This document shows, piece by piece, positions 17,651 to 24,921 of a stretch of 64,000 nucleotides of DNA. Origin of the DNA: Rathayibacter sp. VKM Ac-2857 (GTDB lineage Bacteria; Actinomycetota; Actinomycetes; Actinomycetales; Microbacteriaceae). The position numbers were made by a program, and so were the translations under genes. A model generated the notes under the pieces. That model was not told the origin of the DNA, made no database searches, and saw only the letters and a program-made list of their open reading frames with translations. The stretch covers positions 1,131,670 through 1,195,669 of the forward strand of contig NZ_JABMLE010000002.1 of the NCBI RefSeq assembly GCF_013205025.1. The letters run 5' to 3'. Positions within the stretch are counted from its first letter, which is position 1. Each line of letters opens with the position of its first letter.

Positions 17651-18067
17651 CGTTCTCTTTCCTCTCTCGATTCCCCGACCGGTCTCGGCGAGGAGCGCTC
17701 CGCGTCCTGGCTGACACGGGGACGTCTGAACACTGCCCCGACCTTCCGAGAGGAGCGACATCCCTGTCGCGGACCGACGCGAATGGCACGAGGCCGAACG
17801 TGTGCACCTGCCCGGGAGGACCGATTCCGCCGTCCCGATCGCAGAGCGCCACGGAGTTGAGCGTGTCAGGAGGTGTCGGCGAAAGTGAGTTCCGGTCCCG
17901 AGGACCGGTCCACCGATCCGACGACAGCCGCTCCGCCTCGCGTGAGGGAGGCCGTTCCGGTCGCTCTGCGCACCCGCGGCGGGGTCCGCACTCCTCGGCT
18001 TTTTCGCCCGACTGGGATCGCGGTCGTCCGGCCGCGAATCACGTCCGACCCGATGAAAGGAATTGAC
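17651..18067. other. intergenic region between secreted protein and tiny peptide 2
   Basis: About 417 bases. It must hold the promoter of the minus-strand secreted protein and that of tiny peptide 2. An 80-codon plus-strand frame from GTG 17873 reads into peptide 2, but its upper part is proline/arginine-rich and unlike a protein. A GAGAGGAGCGAC motif at about 17750 resembles the start context of the tiny peptides but is followed by ATC, not ATG, so it may be a decayed copy. Confidence 0.45.
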
Positions 18068-18115
18068 ATGTTCTGGGCTCTCGTCCAAGGAATCCTCTCG
18101 ATCTTCAAGTGCTGA
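18068..18115 (+). CDS. tiny hydrophobic peptide 2, MFWALVQGILSIFKC (15 aa)
   Basis: A 15-residue frame, MFWALVQGILSIFKC, hydrophobic with a terminal Lys-Cys. AAAGGA stands 6 bases before the ATG. The 20-odd bases ahead of the start (CGTCCGACCCGATGAAAGGA) are nearly identical to those ahead of tiny peptide 3, which indicates duplication. A long GC hairpin follows the stop. It could also be read as the end of an 80-codon frame, but that frame has no convincing upper part. Confidence 0.5.
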   Translation: MFWALVQGILSIFKC

Positions 18116-18121
18116 GTCCGT

Positions 18122-18169
18122 CCGCGGTCGTGGCCCCGCACCGGAATCGGTGACGTGCCGCGACCGCGG
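18122..18169 (+). terminator. nested hairpin after tiny peptide 2
   Basis: Outer arms CCGCGGTCG (18122-18130) and CGACCGCGG (18161-18169) are perfect. An inner CACCG-GAAT-CGGTG hairpin is nested inside. It separates peptides 2 and 3. Confidence 0.55.
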
Positions 18170-18228
18170 CGGCCCGGGCGCCCGGGTCCCCACCGCGCGT
18201 CCCGTCCGACCCGACGAGAGGAGCCGAC

Positions 18229-18273
18229 GTGGCCTTCTTCCTGCTGATGTTCAGCTGGCTGTTCCCCAGCTGA
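18229..18273 (+). CDS. tiny hydrophobic peptide 3, VAFFLLMFSWLFPS (14 aa)
   Basis: A 14-residue frame starting at GTG (MAFFLLMFSWLFPS if initiated with Met), rich in Phe, Leu and Trp. GAGAGGAG lies about 5 bases upstream, and the leader CGTCCGACCCGACGAGAGGA is a near copy of that of peptide 2. It ends before a GGAGGCGG/CCGCCTCC hairpin at 18332-18357. It forms a trio with the frames at 17028 and 18068. Confidence 0.45.
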   Translation: MAFFLLMFSWLFPS

Positions 18274-18331
18274 CGTGGCGCTCCCCTGACCGCGGAGTTC
18301 AGGGACGACGACCACGACACGACGGGCAGGG

Positions 18332-18357
18332 GGAGGCGGTTCTCCATTCCCGCCTCC
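18332..18357. terminator. hairpin downstream of tiny peptide 3 and of the convergent reductase gene
   Basis: GGAGGCGG (18332-18339) pairs with CCGCCTCC (18350-18357). It lies between the tiny peptide and the convergent minus-strand oxidoreductase, so it may serve both. Confidence 0.5.
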
Positions 18358-18407
18358 TCCTGCCTCCTCCCGGCCCTCGACTCCGCTTCGGCTCGTCGAG
18401 CGCGGAC

Positions 18408-19337
18408 TCATGCGAGGACGATCACCTTCCCGGTGATGCGGCCCTCGGCCGCCTCGGCGTGGATCGCCGCAAGCTCGGCCAGCGGCACTCGGCGGGTGAC
18501 CTCCACGGTCAGCTCCCCCGCGTCGACCAGGGCGACGAGCTCCGCGAGCCGGTCACGGTTCGGCAGCACGAAGACCGTCGCCGCGCGCACGCCGCGGCTG
18601 TCATCGCCCGGAGTCGTCAGGAAGGCCGTCGTGCTGACGACGACCCCGCCGTCGCGCACCGCGGCGACCGAGGCGGCGAACCGCTCCGGCTCGAGCGGAG
18701 CCAGGTTGAGCAGCACGTCCACCTGCTCACCGAGGGCCGCGAGGACGTCGGTCGCCGTGTGGTCGATGATCTCGTCGGCGCCCGCCGCCCGGACGGCGTC
18801 GATGCTGCGCGGACTCGCGGTCGCGATCACGTGCACGCCGGCGCGCTTCGCGAGCTGCACGGCGTACTTCCCGACCACTCCGCCCGCGCCGACGACGAGG
18901 ACCCGCTGGCCGGCGACGAGCCGGCCGTCGTCGAACAGCGCCTGCCAGGCGGTGAGCGCCACCGACGGCAGCGCGGCAGCGTCGGCGAGCGGAAGACTCG
19001 ACGGAGCGGCGACCACCGCCTCGGCCGGCGCCAGCACGTACTCGGCCGCTCCCCCGTCGCGCTCCATCGGCAGGAACGCGACGACCGCCTCGCCCACCGC
19101 CACTCCCTCGACGCCGTCACCGACCGCGTCGATCGTGCCGGACACGTCGTAGCCGGGTACGTGCGGAAGCTCGACCGGGATCGGCAGGAAGCCGCCGCGC
19201 ATGCCGGCGTCGGCTGCGTTGAAGGCCGAGGCTGCGATCCGGAGCCGCACCTGCCCGGCGCCGGGAACCGGGACCGGGATCTCCTCCTTGACGAGGACCT
19301 CGGGTCCGCCCACCTCGTGGAATCGCACTGCCTGCAT
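18408..19337 (-). CDS. NADP-dependent quinone-oxidoreductase-type MDR enzyme
   Basis: A 309-residue zinc-free medium-chain dehydrogenase/reductase. The GroES-like N-terminal half contains VPGYDVSGTIDAVGDGV. The Rossmann half has the nucleotide motif VVGAGGVVGKYAVQLAK, followed by IATASPRSIDAVRAAGADEIIDH, typical of quinone oxidoreductase/zeta-crystallin relatives. Zinc-binding cysteines are absent. It probably reduces reactive carbonyls or quinones with NADPH. GAGGGAGA lies before the ATG at 19337. It is divergent from a MarR gene, and two matching palindromes lie between them, so it is likely repressed by that MarR. Confidence 0.88.
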   Translation of the reverse strand: MQAVRFHEVGGPEVLVKEEIPVPVPGAGQVRLRIAASAFNAADAGMRGGFLPIPVELPHVPGYDVSGTIDAVGDGVEGVAVGEAVVAFLPMERDGGAAEYVLAPAEAVVAAPSSLPLADAAALPSVALTAWQALFDDGRLVAGQRVLVVGAGGVVGKYAVQLAKRAGVHVIATASPRSIDAVRAAGADEIIDHTATDVLAALGEQVDVLLNLAPLEPERFAASVAAVRDGGVVVSTTAFLTTPGDDSRGVRAATVFVLPNRDRLAELVALVDAGELTVEVTRRVPLAELAAIHAEAAEGRITGKVIVLA

Positions 19338-19357
19338 ATCGTCTCCCTCGCGTTATC

Positions 19358-19409
19358 GCTTCCAATTCGAAGCACCGCCGTGACGCTAACACTGCTTCCA
19401 GTTCGAAGC
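19358..19409. promoter_or_regulatory. two MarR-type operators in the MDR/MarR intergenic region
   Basis: GCTTCCAATTCGAAGC (19358-19373) and GCTTCCAGTTCGAAGC (19394-19409) are near-identical 16-bp palindromes, 36 bases apart centre to centre. One lies over each divergent promoter. TAGGAT at 19415-19420 is the likely -10 of the MarR gene. Confidence 0.8.
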
Positions 19410-19427
19410 AAGGGTAGGATCGCCGTC

Positions 19428-19955
19428 ATGACGGATGCAGCCCTCACCCCGACCCAGCTCTCGGCCTACCTCGCCTTCACCGAGGTGGGCAGCCTGCTGC
19501 GGCCCGCGGTCGAGCAGCAGCTGCGCGAGGCGGGCGACCTCAGCTACCTCCAGTTCCAGTTGCTGGCGCGCCTCGGCGACGCCCCGGACGGCCGGCAGCG
19601 GATGACCGACCTCGCCGACGGCGTCGTGCACAGCCGCAGCGGACTCACCTACCAGGCGCAGCTGCTCGAGCAGCGGGGGCTCGTCACCCGTTCCCCGTCA
19701 CCGGACGACGAGCGCAGCACCGTCGTCGCGCTCACCACCGCGGGGCGGGAGGCCCTCCGGGCCGTGTTCCCCGGGCACATCGAGACCGTGCACGGGCTGC
19801 TGTTCGCGCCCCTCACCGACGCCGACGCCGGCGAGCTCGCGCGCATCCTCGGGCGGGTCGGCGAGCACCTGCGGGCGGCGCCGCCGAGGTCGGCGCGACG
19901 GCGCCGGTCGAAGCCCGCGAACGGCTCCCCGCTGACCGGACCTCGCGAGCCCTAG
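19428..19955 (+). CDS. MarR family regulator (probable repressor of the MDR gene)
   Basis: A 175-residue MarR protein. The winged helix is recognisable in YLQFQLLARLGDAPDGRQRMTDLADGVVHSRSGLTYQAQLLEQRGLV and the wing in SPDDERSTVVALTTAG. The probable -10 (TAGGAT) ends 7 bases before the ATG, so the mRNA is predicted to be leaderless. Its stop codon overlaps the convergent SDR stop by 3 bases. MarR proteins release DNA on binding phenolic or oxidising ligands, which fits control of a quinone-reductase-like enzyme. Confidence 0.9.
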   Translation: MTDAALTPTQLSAYLAFTEVGSLLRPAVEQQLREAGDLSYLQFQLLARLGDAPDGRQRMTDLADGVVHSRSGLTYQAQLLEQRGLVTRSPSPDDERSTVVALTTAGREALRAVFPGHIETVHGLLFAPLTDADAGELARILGRVGEHLRAAPPRSARRRRSKPANGSPLTGPREP

Positions 19956-20743
19956 AGCAGACCGGTCAGCACGCCGCCGTCCGCACGGAGGACCGCGCCG
20001 TTCGTGGCGGAGGCGCGCGGGCTGGCGAGGTAGGTCACGAGCGAGGCGATCTCGTCCGGCTCGAGGAAGCGCTCGACGAGCGAGGTCGCGTTGCCGCCGA
20101 TGATCGCGGCCCGGAGGGCGTTGACCGGCACGCCCTGCGCGGCGGCGATGCCCTCGACGCTGCTCGCGACGCCGTCCGACCAGGTCGGACCGCCGAGGAC
20201 CGAGTTGACCGTGACCTCGGTGCCGCGGGTCAGCTTGGCCAGGCCGTTGCCGAGCGCGAGCATCCCCGCCTTGGTCACTCCGTAGTGCGTCATGTCGGCC
20301 GGGACGTTCACGCCGGACTCGCTGCTGACGAAGACGATGCGGCCCCAGCCGGCCTCGAGCATCGCGTCGAGGACGTGCCGGGACAGGCGGACGCCGCTCA
20401 TCACGTTCACCATGAAGTAGCGCAGCCACTGCTCGTCGGTGATCGCCGCGAAGGGAGCGACCTCGAACAGGCCGACGTTGTTGACCAGGACGTCCACCCG
20501 GCCGAGGCGCTTCAGGAGACGGTCCACGGACTCGGCGTCGGCGGCGTCGGCGGCGAGGCCGGAGACGACGGCGCCGGGGACCTGCGCGCCGAGACTCTCG
20601 ACCGCCGCCCCGACACCCGCCTCGGTCCGGCCGTTCACGACGACCTCGACGCCCTCCCGCAGCAGGGCGAGCGCGATCGCCCGGCCGATGCCCTGCGTCG
20701 AACCGCTCACGAAAGCGCGCTTGCCTGCCAGTTCCAGATCCAT
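19952..20743 (-). CDS. short-chain dehydrogenase/reductase
   Basis: A 263-residue classical SDR. The NAD(P) motif SGSTQGIG is at residues 14-21. NNVG follows at the fourth strand, with a catalytic serine in VSSESG and Y-x3-K in YGVTK. The C-terminus DGGVLTGLL closes the fold. Substrate unknown. It is clearly paralogous to the SDR at 28412-29209. The ATG at 20743 follows GGGAGACGACCGAG; a longer frame to 21154 is a shadow of the divergent MarR. Two palindromes in the divergent region suggest repression by that MarR. Confidence 0.9.
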   Translation of the reverse strand: MDLELAGKRAFVSGSTQGIGRAIALALLREGVEVVVNGRTEAGVGAAVESLGAQVPGAVVSGLAADAADAESVDRLLKRLGRVDVLVNNVGLFEVAPFAAITDEQWLRYFMVNVMSGVRLSRHVLDAMLEAGWGRIVFVSSESGVNVPADMTHYGVTKAGMLALGNGLAKLTRGTEVTVNSVLGGPTWSDGVASSVEGIAAAQGVPVNALRAAIIGGNATSLVERFLEPDEIASLVTYLASPRASATNGAVLRADGGVLTGLL

Positions 20744-20786
20744 CTCGGTCGTCTCCCTCGTCTGCCGCAGCCGATTGCTTGCCTGG

Positions 20787-20835
20787 GAAACTGTAGCTGT
20801 TTCACTTTCCTGGTCAAGTGAATCGGCGCTACGCT
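20787..20835. promoter_or_regulatory. operators and promoter between SDR and MarR genes
   Basis: GAAAC-TGTAGCT-GTTTC (20787-20803) and TTCACTT-N8-AAGTGAA (20801-20822) are overlapping palindromes in an AT-richer patch. TACGCT at 20830-20835 is a likely -10 for the MarR gene, whose GTG at 20842 would then be the first base of a leaderless mRNA. Confidence 0.7.
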
Positions 20836-20841
20836 CAGGAC

Positions 20842-21342
20842 GTGACCGACCCTGATCCCGCCCCGCTGTGCGGCGACGACCTCGCCGCCTGGAGCGCGCT
20901 CGCGACCGTGCTCGAGTGGCTCCCAGCGACGCTCGACGCGCAGCTGCTGCGCGACTCCGGCCTGAGTCACTTCGAGTACGGCGTCCTCTACGCCCTCGCG
21001 GCCGCGCCCGAGCGGACCCTGCGGATGAGCGCGCTGGCGGGCTTCGCGAACAGCTCGCTGTCACGGCTGTCGCGCGCGGTCGCGCGGCTGGAGACGCGCG
21101 GCTGGGTGGAGCGGCGACCGGACCCGGGCGACGGGCGGACCACCCTCGCGACACTGACCGCGGCCGGCGCCGCCCAGCAGGAGCAGGCGGCGCCCGGACA
21201 CGAGACCCTGGTCCGCGCCGTGGTCCTCGATCCGCTGAGTGCGCGGCAGCGCCGGGAGCTGCAGGCGATCGCGGCGACCATCGCGCGAGCCATCCGCCCG
21301 GACGGCTCCTGGACGACGCCGGAGGGCCGCGCCTCCCGGTGA
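20842..21342 (+). CDS. MarR family regulator (probable repressor of the SDR gene)
   Basis: A 166-residue MarR protein with HFEYGVLYALAAAPERTLRMSALAGFANSSLSRLSRAVARLETRGWV as the helix-turn-helix and DPGDGRTTLATLTAAG as the wing. The GTG at 20842 is preferred to the one at 20818, which lies inside the operator palindrome. It mirrors the MDR/MarR pair 1.4 kb upstream: divergent enzyme gene, palindromic operator, leaderless start. Confidence 0.88.
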   Translation: MTDPDPAPLCGDDLAAWSALATVLEWLPATLDAQLLRDSGLSHFEYGVLYALAAAPERTLRMSALAGFANSSLSRLSRAVARLETRGWVERRPDPGDGRTTLATLTAAGAAQQEQAAPGHETLVRAVVLDPLSARQRRELQAIAATIARAIRPDGSWTTPEGRASR

Positions 21343-21375
21343 TCCGGCGAGGCGCGGCCCAGCGGTGCTATCGGG

Positions 21376-21984
21376 TCACCAGTTGAAGGTGTAGCCGGGG
21401 AGGCGGAAGTAGCTCAACTGCTCCCAGTGGACGGAGGGGTCCCCGGCGGGCGGCTCTCCGGGGTAGCTCCGCTCGGCGATGATCGCGCCGGACGCGTCGT
21501 GCACCTGCACGTCGACGTCCTGCACATCGCCCATGATCGACGCACTCCATCCGGGGCCGGAGGGATCCAGCAGCGGAGACACCTCCTCGAAGTGCGTGCC
21601 GTTGCTCTGCAGGTAGCTCACCGTCAGGGAGACGGCATGCGGAGCCCCTCCGTTCGAGAACGTCAGGATGTGCCTGGGGCGGGACACCTCGGACTCGTCG
21701 ACGATTCGAGAGGAGACCGTCCTGTCCTCGACCTGGACGAGGTCGTAGCCGGGAACGGAGAACGGCTGGGCAGCCCGCGGTCCGGGAGTGGTCAGCTCCT
21801 GAGCCGGCGAGGCCGCGGTGGCGACCGCCGTCGCGTCGGCGCTCCCGGAGGTGAGAGAGGCTGCGGCCGCGACGGCCGTCGCAGTCGCGTCCGAGTCCGG
21901 AGCCGCCATCGCCGGCGAGACGGCGGAGAGCCCCACGAGCACCGCCGCCGTCGAACCGATGGCCGTCGTCTTCCAGAGTTTCAC
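21376..21984 (-). CDS. secreted protein of unknown function, 202 aa
   Basis: A 202-residue exported protein. The signal peptide is residues 1-28 (ending SPAMA). An Ala/Thr-rich linker runs to about residue 70, and a globular beta-rich domain of about 130 residues ends in PGYTFNW. The GTG start has GGAAGGAA about 6 bases upstream. I do not recognise the domain. The end of the mature part carries several aromatic residues (VHWEQLSYFRLPGYTFNW). It may belong with the other small secreted proteins of the 12-22 kb region, but no direct similarity was seen. Confidence 0.7.
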   Translation of the reverse strand: MKLWKTTAIGSTAAVLVGLSAVSPAMAAPDSDATATAVAAAASLTSGSADATAVATAASPAQELTTPGPRAAQPFSVPGYDLVQVEDRTVSSRIVDESEVSRPRHILTFSNGGAPHAVSLTVSYLQSNGTHFEEVSPLLDPSGPGWSASIMGDVQDVDVQVHDASGAIIAERSYPGEPPAGDPSVHWEQLSYFRLPGYTFNW

Positions 21985-22215
21985 AGTGATTCCTTCCGTC
22001 GCCGCGGGCAGTGGCGGAGGGACCCGGGTCGCCGGGACACCGCTCGCGGATCATGAAGCGCTCATTGTTCTCGCCCGGCCGCCGAAGCACGTCCTGCACG
22101 TCGGAGAACGGTCGGGGTGGCACGGGATGGGCAGAACGGCGCCGGTCGTGGACGGCGGGCGAGGCCGTCGGGGGGCGGCCGGGCGGGGGCGGGTGGCAGT
22201 CGCTCCGCGCTCGGA

Positions 22216-22776
22216 TCAGCTCACGACGATGCGGGTGAAGACGGTCGCCTCGCCGTCGGAGGCGTTCGCGTAGGCGTAGTGCCGGGCGGTCGAGAAGGCG
22301 ATGTGCTGGCCGACGGCGAGGCGGACGTCCGGCTCGCCCTCGCGCTCGAGGAGGAGCGCGCCGGCGGTGACGAGGAGGATCTCGTGCCAGCCGTCGGGGT
22401 CGGGCTGTGCCAGGTAGCGGTCGCCGGGGCCGAGGGTCCAGGTCCAGAGTTGCGCCTCGGCGCGGGCCGGGACGGACGCGAGCAGGACGGCGACGCTGGC
22501 CGCGTCGCCACCGCGCCAGGCCACCTCGTCGATCGCGGCGGCGACCGAGCCGGGCGCGGAGACGAGGGCGGTGAAGCTGGATCCGAGCGCGACGGCGAGG
22601 CGGTCGACGCCGGTGAGGCTGATGTTCGCCTCACCCGCCTCGACGTTGACGATGGTGCGCCGGCTGATGCCGGAGAGCTCGGCGAGCGCCGCCTGACTCA
22701 GCCCGGCCTCCAGCCGCGACCGGCGGAGGTTGCTGCCGACGTGAGCGAGGACGGCGGAGGGCTCTGGCGTGCGCAT
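22216..22776 (-). CDS. XRE-type regulator with C-terminal cupin
   Basis: A 186-residue regulator. The helix-turn-helix lies at about residues 12-66: LRRSRLEAGLSQAALAELSGISRRTIVNVEAG. A cupin sensor domain follows (about 105-186), with DGWHEILLVTAGALLLEREG. This class senses small molecules and often controls a neighbouring exporter or enzyme. The ATG at 22776 is preferred; the longer frame to 22887 overlaps the divergent transporter. A near-perfect 24-bp palindrome shared with that transporter lies directly upstream. Confidence 0.88.
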   Translation of the reverse strand: MRTPEPSAVLAHVGSNLRRSRLEAGLSQAALAELSGISRRTIVNVEAGEANISLTGVDRLAVALGSSFTALVSAPGSVAAAIDEVAWRGGDAASVAVLLASVPARAEAQLWTWTLGPGDRYLAQPDPDGWHEILLVTAGALLLEREGEPDVRLAVGQHIAFSTARHYAYANASDGEATVFTRIVVS

Positions 22777-22778
22777 CG

Positions 22779-22802
22779 TTCTGCACTCTATAGTGTGCAG
22801 AA
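22779..22802. promoter_or_regulatory. 24-bp palindromic operator with face-to-face -10 elements
   Basis: TTCTGCAC and GTGCAGAA flank a CTATAG core; only one symmetric pair mismatches. TATAGT on the plus strand (22789-22794) and TATAGA on the minus strand (22792-22787) are probable -10 boxes of the two divergent genes. Both genes then start within a few bases of the mRNA start. A regulator bound here would block both. Confidence 0.75.
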
Positions 22803-23776
22803 TGCTGCGCAACTCCCTCCTCTCGGCCGTCCGGTTCTCGCGACCCGAGTGGGCGCTGATCGGCATCACGGCGCTCTGGGGCGGCACCTTCCTGGCGGTG
22901 CACGTGGCGATGCAGCACAGCGGTCCGCTCTTCTTCGTCGGGCTGCGGTTCCTCGCGGCGGGCGTGATCAGCGCGGTGGTCTTCCACCGGTCGCTGCGTG
23001 GGATGCGGCGGATCGACCTCGGGGCGGGGGCGGCGATCGGCGCGATGATCTTTCTCGGCTACGGGCTCCAGACCTACGGACTGCAGACGATCCCGAGCAG
23101 CACCTCCGCCTTCCTCACCGCGCTGTACGTGCCGCTGGTGCCGCTGCTGCAGTGGGTCGTGCTGCGGAAGCGGCCCGGCGTGCTGACCCTCGTCGGCGTC
23201 GGGCTCGCGTTCGTCGGACTGCTGCTGATCGCGGGGCCGCAGACCGGAGTGGGGCTGGGCCCGGGCGAGCTGGCGACGCTGATCAGCACCCTCCCGATCG
23301 CCGCGGAGATCATCCTGATCAGCGCGTTCGCCGGCCGGGTCGACCTCGGCCGAGTGACGGTCGTGCAGCTCCTGGTCGCCGGGGGCCTCTCCTTCGCCGG
23401 CATGCCGTTCGCCGGGGAGACCGTCCCCGCGTTCTCCTGGGTCTGGCTCGTCGCTGCGCTCGCCCTGGGCGCCAGCAGCTGTCTCATCCAGCTGATGATG
23501 AACTGGGCGCAGCGCTCCGTCTCGCCGACCCGGGCGACGATCATCTACTCCGCCGAGCCGGTCTGGGGCGGCGTGATCGGGCGGCTGGCCGGCGACCGGC
23601 TGCCGCCGCTCGCGCTGGTGGGGGCGGCGCTGATCGTCGCGGGGACGCTGGTGAGCGAGCTGCGGCCGCGGGGGGCGAGCGAGAACGCGGCGGAGGTGGA
23701 TGCGCGAGGACCGGAGGAGCCTCTCGAGGCGGCCACCCCCTCTTCGGAGCCGCTCGACCGCACCTCAGGCTCGTGA
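22802..23776 (+). CDS. EamA/DMT superfamily transporter
   Basis: A 324-residue protein with ten predicted helices in two EamA repeats. The first helix contains WALIGITALWGGTFLAVHVAMQ, typical of the drug/metabolite transporter superfamily. Members export amino acids, metabolites or drugs; the substrate is unknown. The ATG at 22802 lies 8 bases after the -10 TATAGT, so the message is probably leaderless; the upstream start at 22769 falls before the promoter. Divergent from and probably controlled by the XRE-cupin regulator. Confidence 0.88.
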   Translation: MLRNSLLSAVRFSRPEWALIGITALWGGTFLAVHVAMQHSGPLFFVGLRFLAAGVISAVVFHRSLRGMRRIDLGAGAAIGAMIFLGYGLQTYGLQTIPSSTSAFLTALYVPLVPLLQWVVLRKRPGVLTLVGVGLAFVGLLLIAGPQTGVGLGPGELATLISTLPIAAEIILISAFAGRVDLGRVTVVQLLVAGGLSFAGMPFAGETVPAFSWVWLVAALALGASSCLIQLMMNWAQRSVSPTRATIIYSAEPVWGGVIGRLAGDRLPPLALVGAALIVAGTLVSELRPRGASENAAEVDARGPEEPLEAATPSSEPLDRTSGS

Positions 23777-23809
23777 GTGCTCGCCCGAGACTGGCCCACG
23801 GCCAGGAAG

Positions 23810-23828
23810 TTAGGTTAGGTTAACCTTC
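23810..23828 (+). promoter_or_regulatory. DtxR/IdeR-type iron box
   Basis: TTAGGTTAGGTTAACCTTC closely follows the DtxR/IdeR 19-bp consensus and contains the perfect palindrome AGGTTAACCT. It stands 32 bases before the siderophore-binding protein gene, so the four-gene importer should be repressed when iron is plentiful. Confidence 0.85.
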
Positions 23829-23859
23829 GCAACCCCGTCACCCCCTCCGAAGGATCGCC

Positions 23860-24921
23860 GTGCCCGTCTCCCGCACCCCCCTCCGCCGCACGCCCCTGCG
23901 CGTCACCGCCGTCGCCGCGCTCGGCCTCTCCGCGCTGCTGCTCACGGCCTGCTCCGCGGGGGCCGACGCCGCCGGCACCGACAGCGGCACCGACGCCGCC
24001 GCGACCGGTGCGGGCTTCCCCGTCACCGTCGAGCACGCGTTCGGCGAGACGACCGTCGAGTCGGCCGACCGCGTCGTCGCGACCAGCTGGACCAACCAGG
24101 ACGTCGCGCTCGCGCTCGGCGTGACCCCGGTCGGCTTCGCGAAGGCCTCCTACGGCGACGAGGACGGCGACGGCCTGCTCGCCTGGACCAAGGAGGCGCT
24201 CGACGCGAGCGGCGCCGAGACGCCGACCCTCTTCGACGAGACCGACGGCGTGCCGTTCGAGGCCATCTCCGACCTCACGCCCGACGTGATCCTCTCCGCC
24301 TACTCCGGCCTCACGCAGCAGGACTACGACACCCTCACGCAGATCGCCCCGACCGTCGCCTACCCGGGTCTGCCCTGGGCGACCACCTGGCAGGACTCGG
24401 CGAAGCTCGACGGCGAGGCGCTCGGACTGGGCGACGAGGCCGAGGCGAAGGTCGCCGAGGTCGAGGACGAGATCGACGCCGCCGTCGCCGCGAAGCCCTC
24501 GCTCGCGGGCAAGACCTTCACCTACGGCTGGTACGACCCGACCGACGCCAGCACCTTCACCTACTACACCGGCAACGACGCGCGGGTGAAGTTCGTCGAG
24601 GACCTCGGTCTCGAGCTCGCCCCGAGCGTCGTCTCGCTCACCGGCGACTCCGAGCTGTTCAGCGGCACCGTCAGCTCCGAGAACGCCGACCAGCTCGACG
24701 CCGACGTCCTCATCGTCTACGGCGACGACACCACCCTCGCGGCGCTGCAGGCCGACCCGCTGCTCTCCAAGATCCCCGCGGTCGCCCGCGGCTCGGTCTA
24801 CGTCCTCACCGACGACTCCTCCGAGGCGATGGCGACCTCGTCGCCGAACCTGCTGAGCATCCCGTGGGTGCTCGACGAGTACACGACCGGCCTCGCGACC
24901 GCCGCCGACAAGGTGTCGTGA
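23860..24921 (+). CDS. iron-siderophore ABC transporter substrate-binding lipoprotein
   Basis: A 353-residue FecB/FepB-like periplasmic-binding-type lipoprotein. The signal peptide ends in the lipobox LTAC (lipidated Cys at residue 31). The mature part is the two-lobed helical-hinge fold, with RVVATSWTNQDVALALGV near its start and AVARGSVYVLTDD near its end. It should capture a ferric siderophore at the cell surface. The GTG has AAGGA upstream. It leads a tightly coupled operon: its stop overlaps the next gene start. The iron box upstream fits. Confidence 0.92.
   Translation: MPVSRTPLRRTPLRVTAVAALGLSALLLTACSAGADAAGTDSGTDAAATGAGFPVTVEHAFGETTVESADRVVATSWTNQDVALALGVTPVGFAKASYGDEDGDGLLAWTKEALDASGAETPTLFDETDGVPFEAISDLTPDVILSAYSGLTQQDYDTLTQIAPTVAYPGLPWATTWQDSAKLDGEALGLGDEAEAKVAEVEDEIDAAVAAKPSLAGKTFTYGWYDPTDASTFTYYTGNDARVKFVEDLGLELAPSVVSLTGDSELFSGTVSSENADQLDADVLIVYGDDTTLAALQADPLLSKIPAVARGSVYVLTDDSSEAMATSSPNLLSIPWVLDEYTTGLATAADKVS

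Noticed and set aside
17873-18115. 80-codon frame ending in tiny peptide 2
   Set aside because: The upper 65 codons are Pro/Arg-rich without homology or a spaced ribosome site. The internal ATG at 18068 has its own ribosome site and matches the two sister peptides.
20818-20841. Upstream start for the second MarR gene
   Set aside because: The codon lies inside the operator palindrome, before the predicted transcription start.
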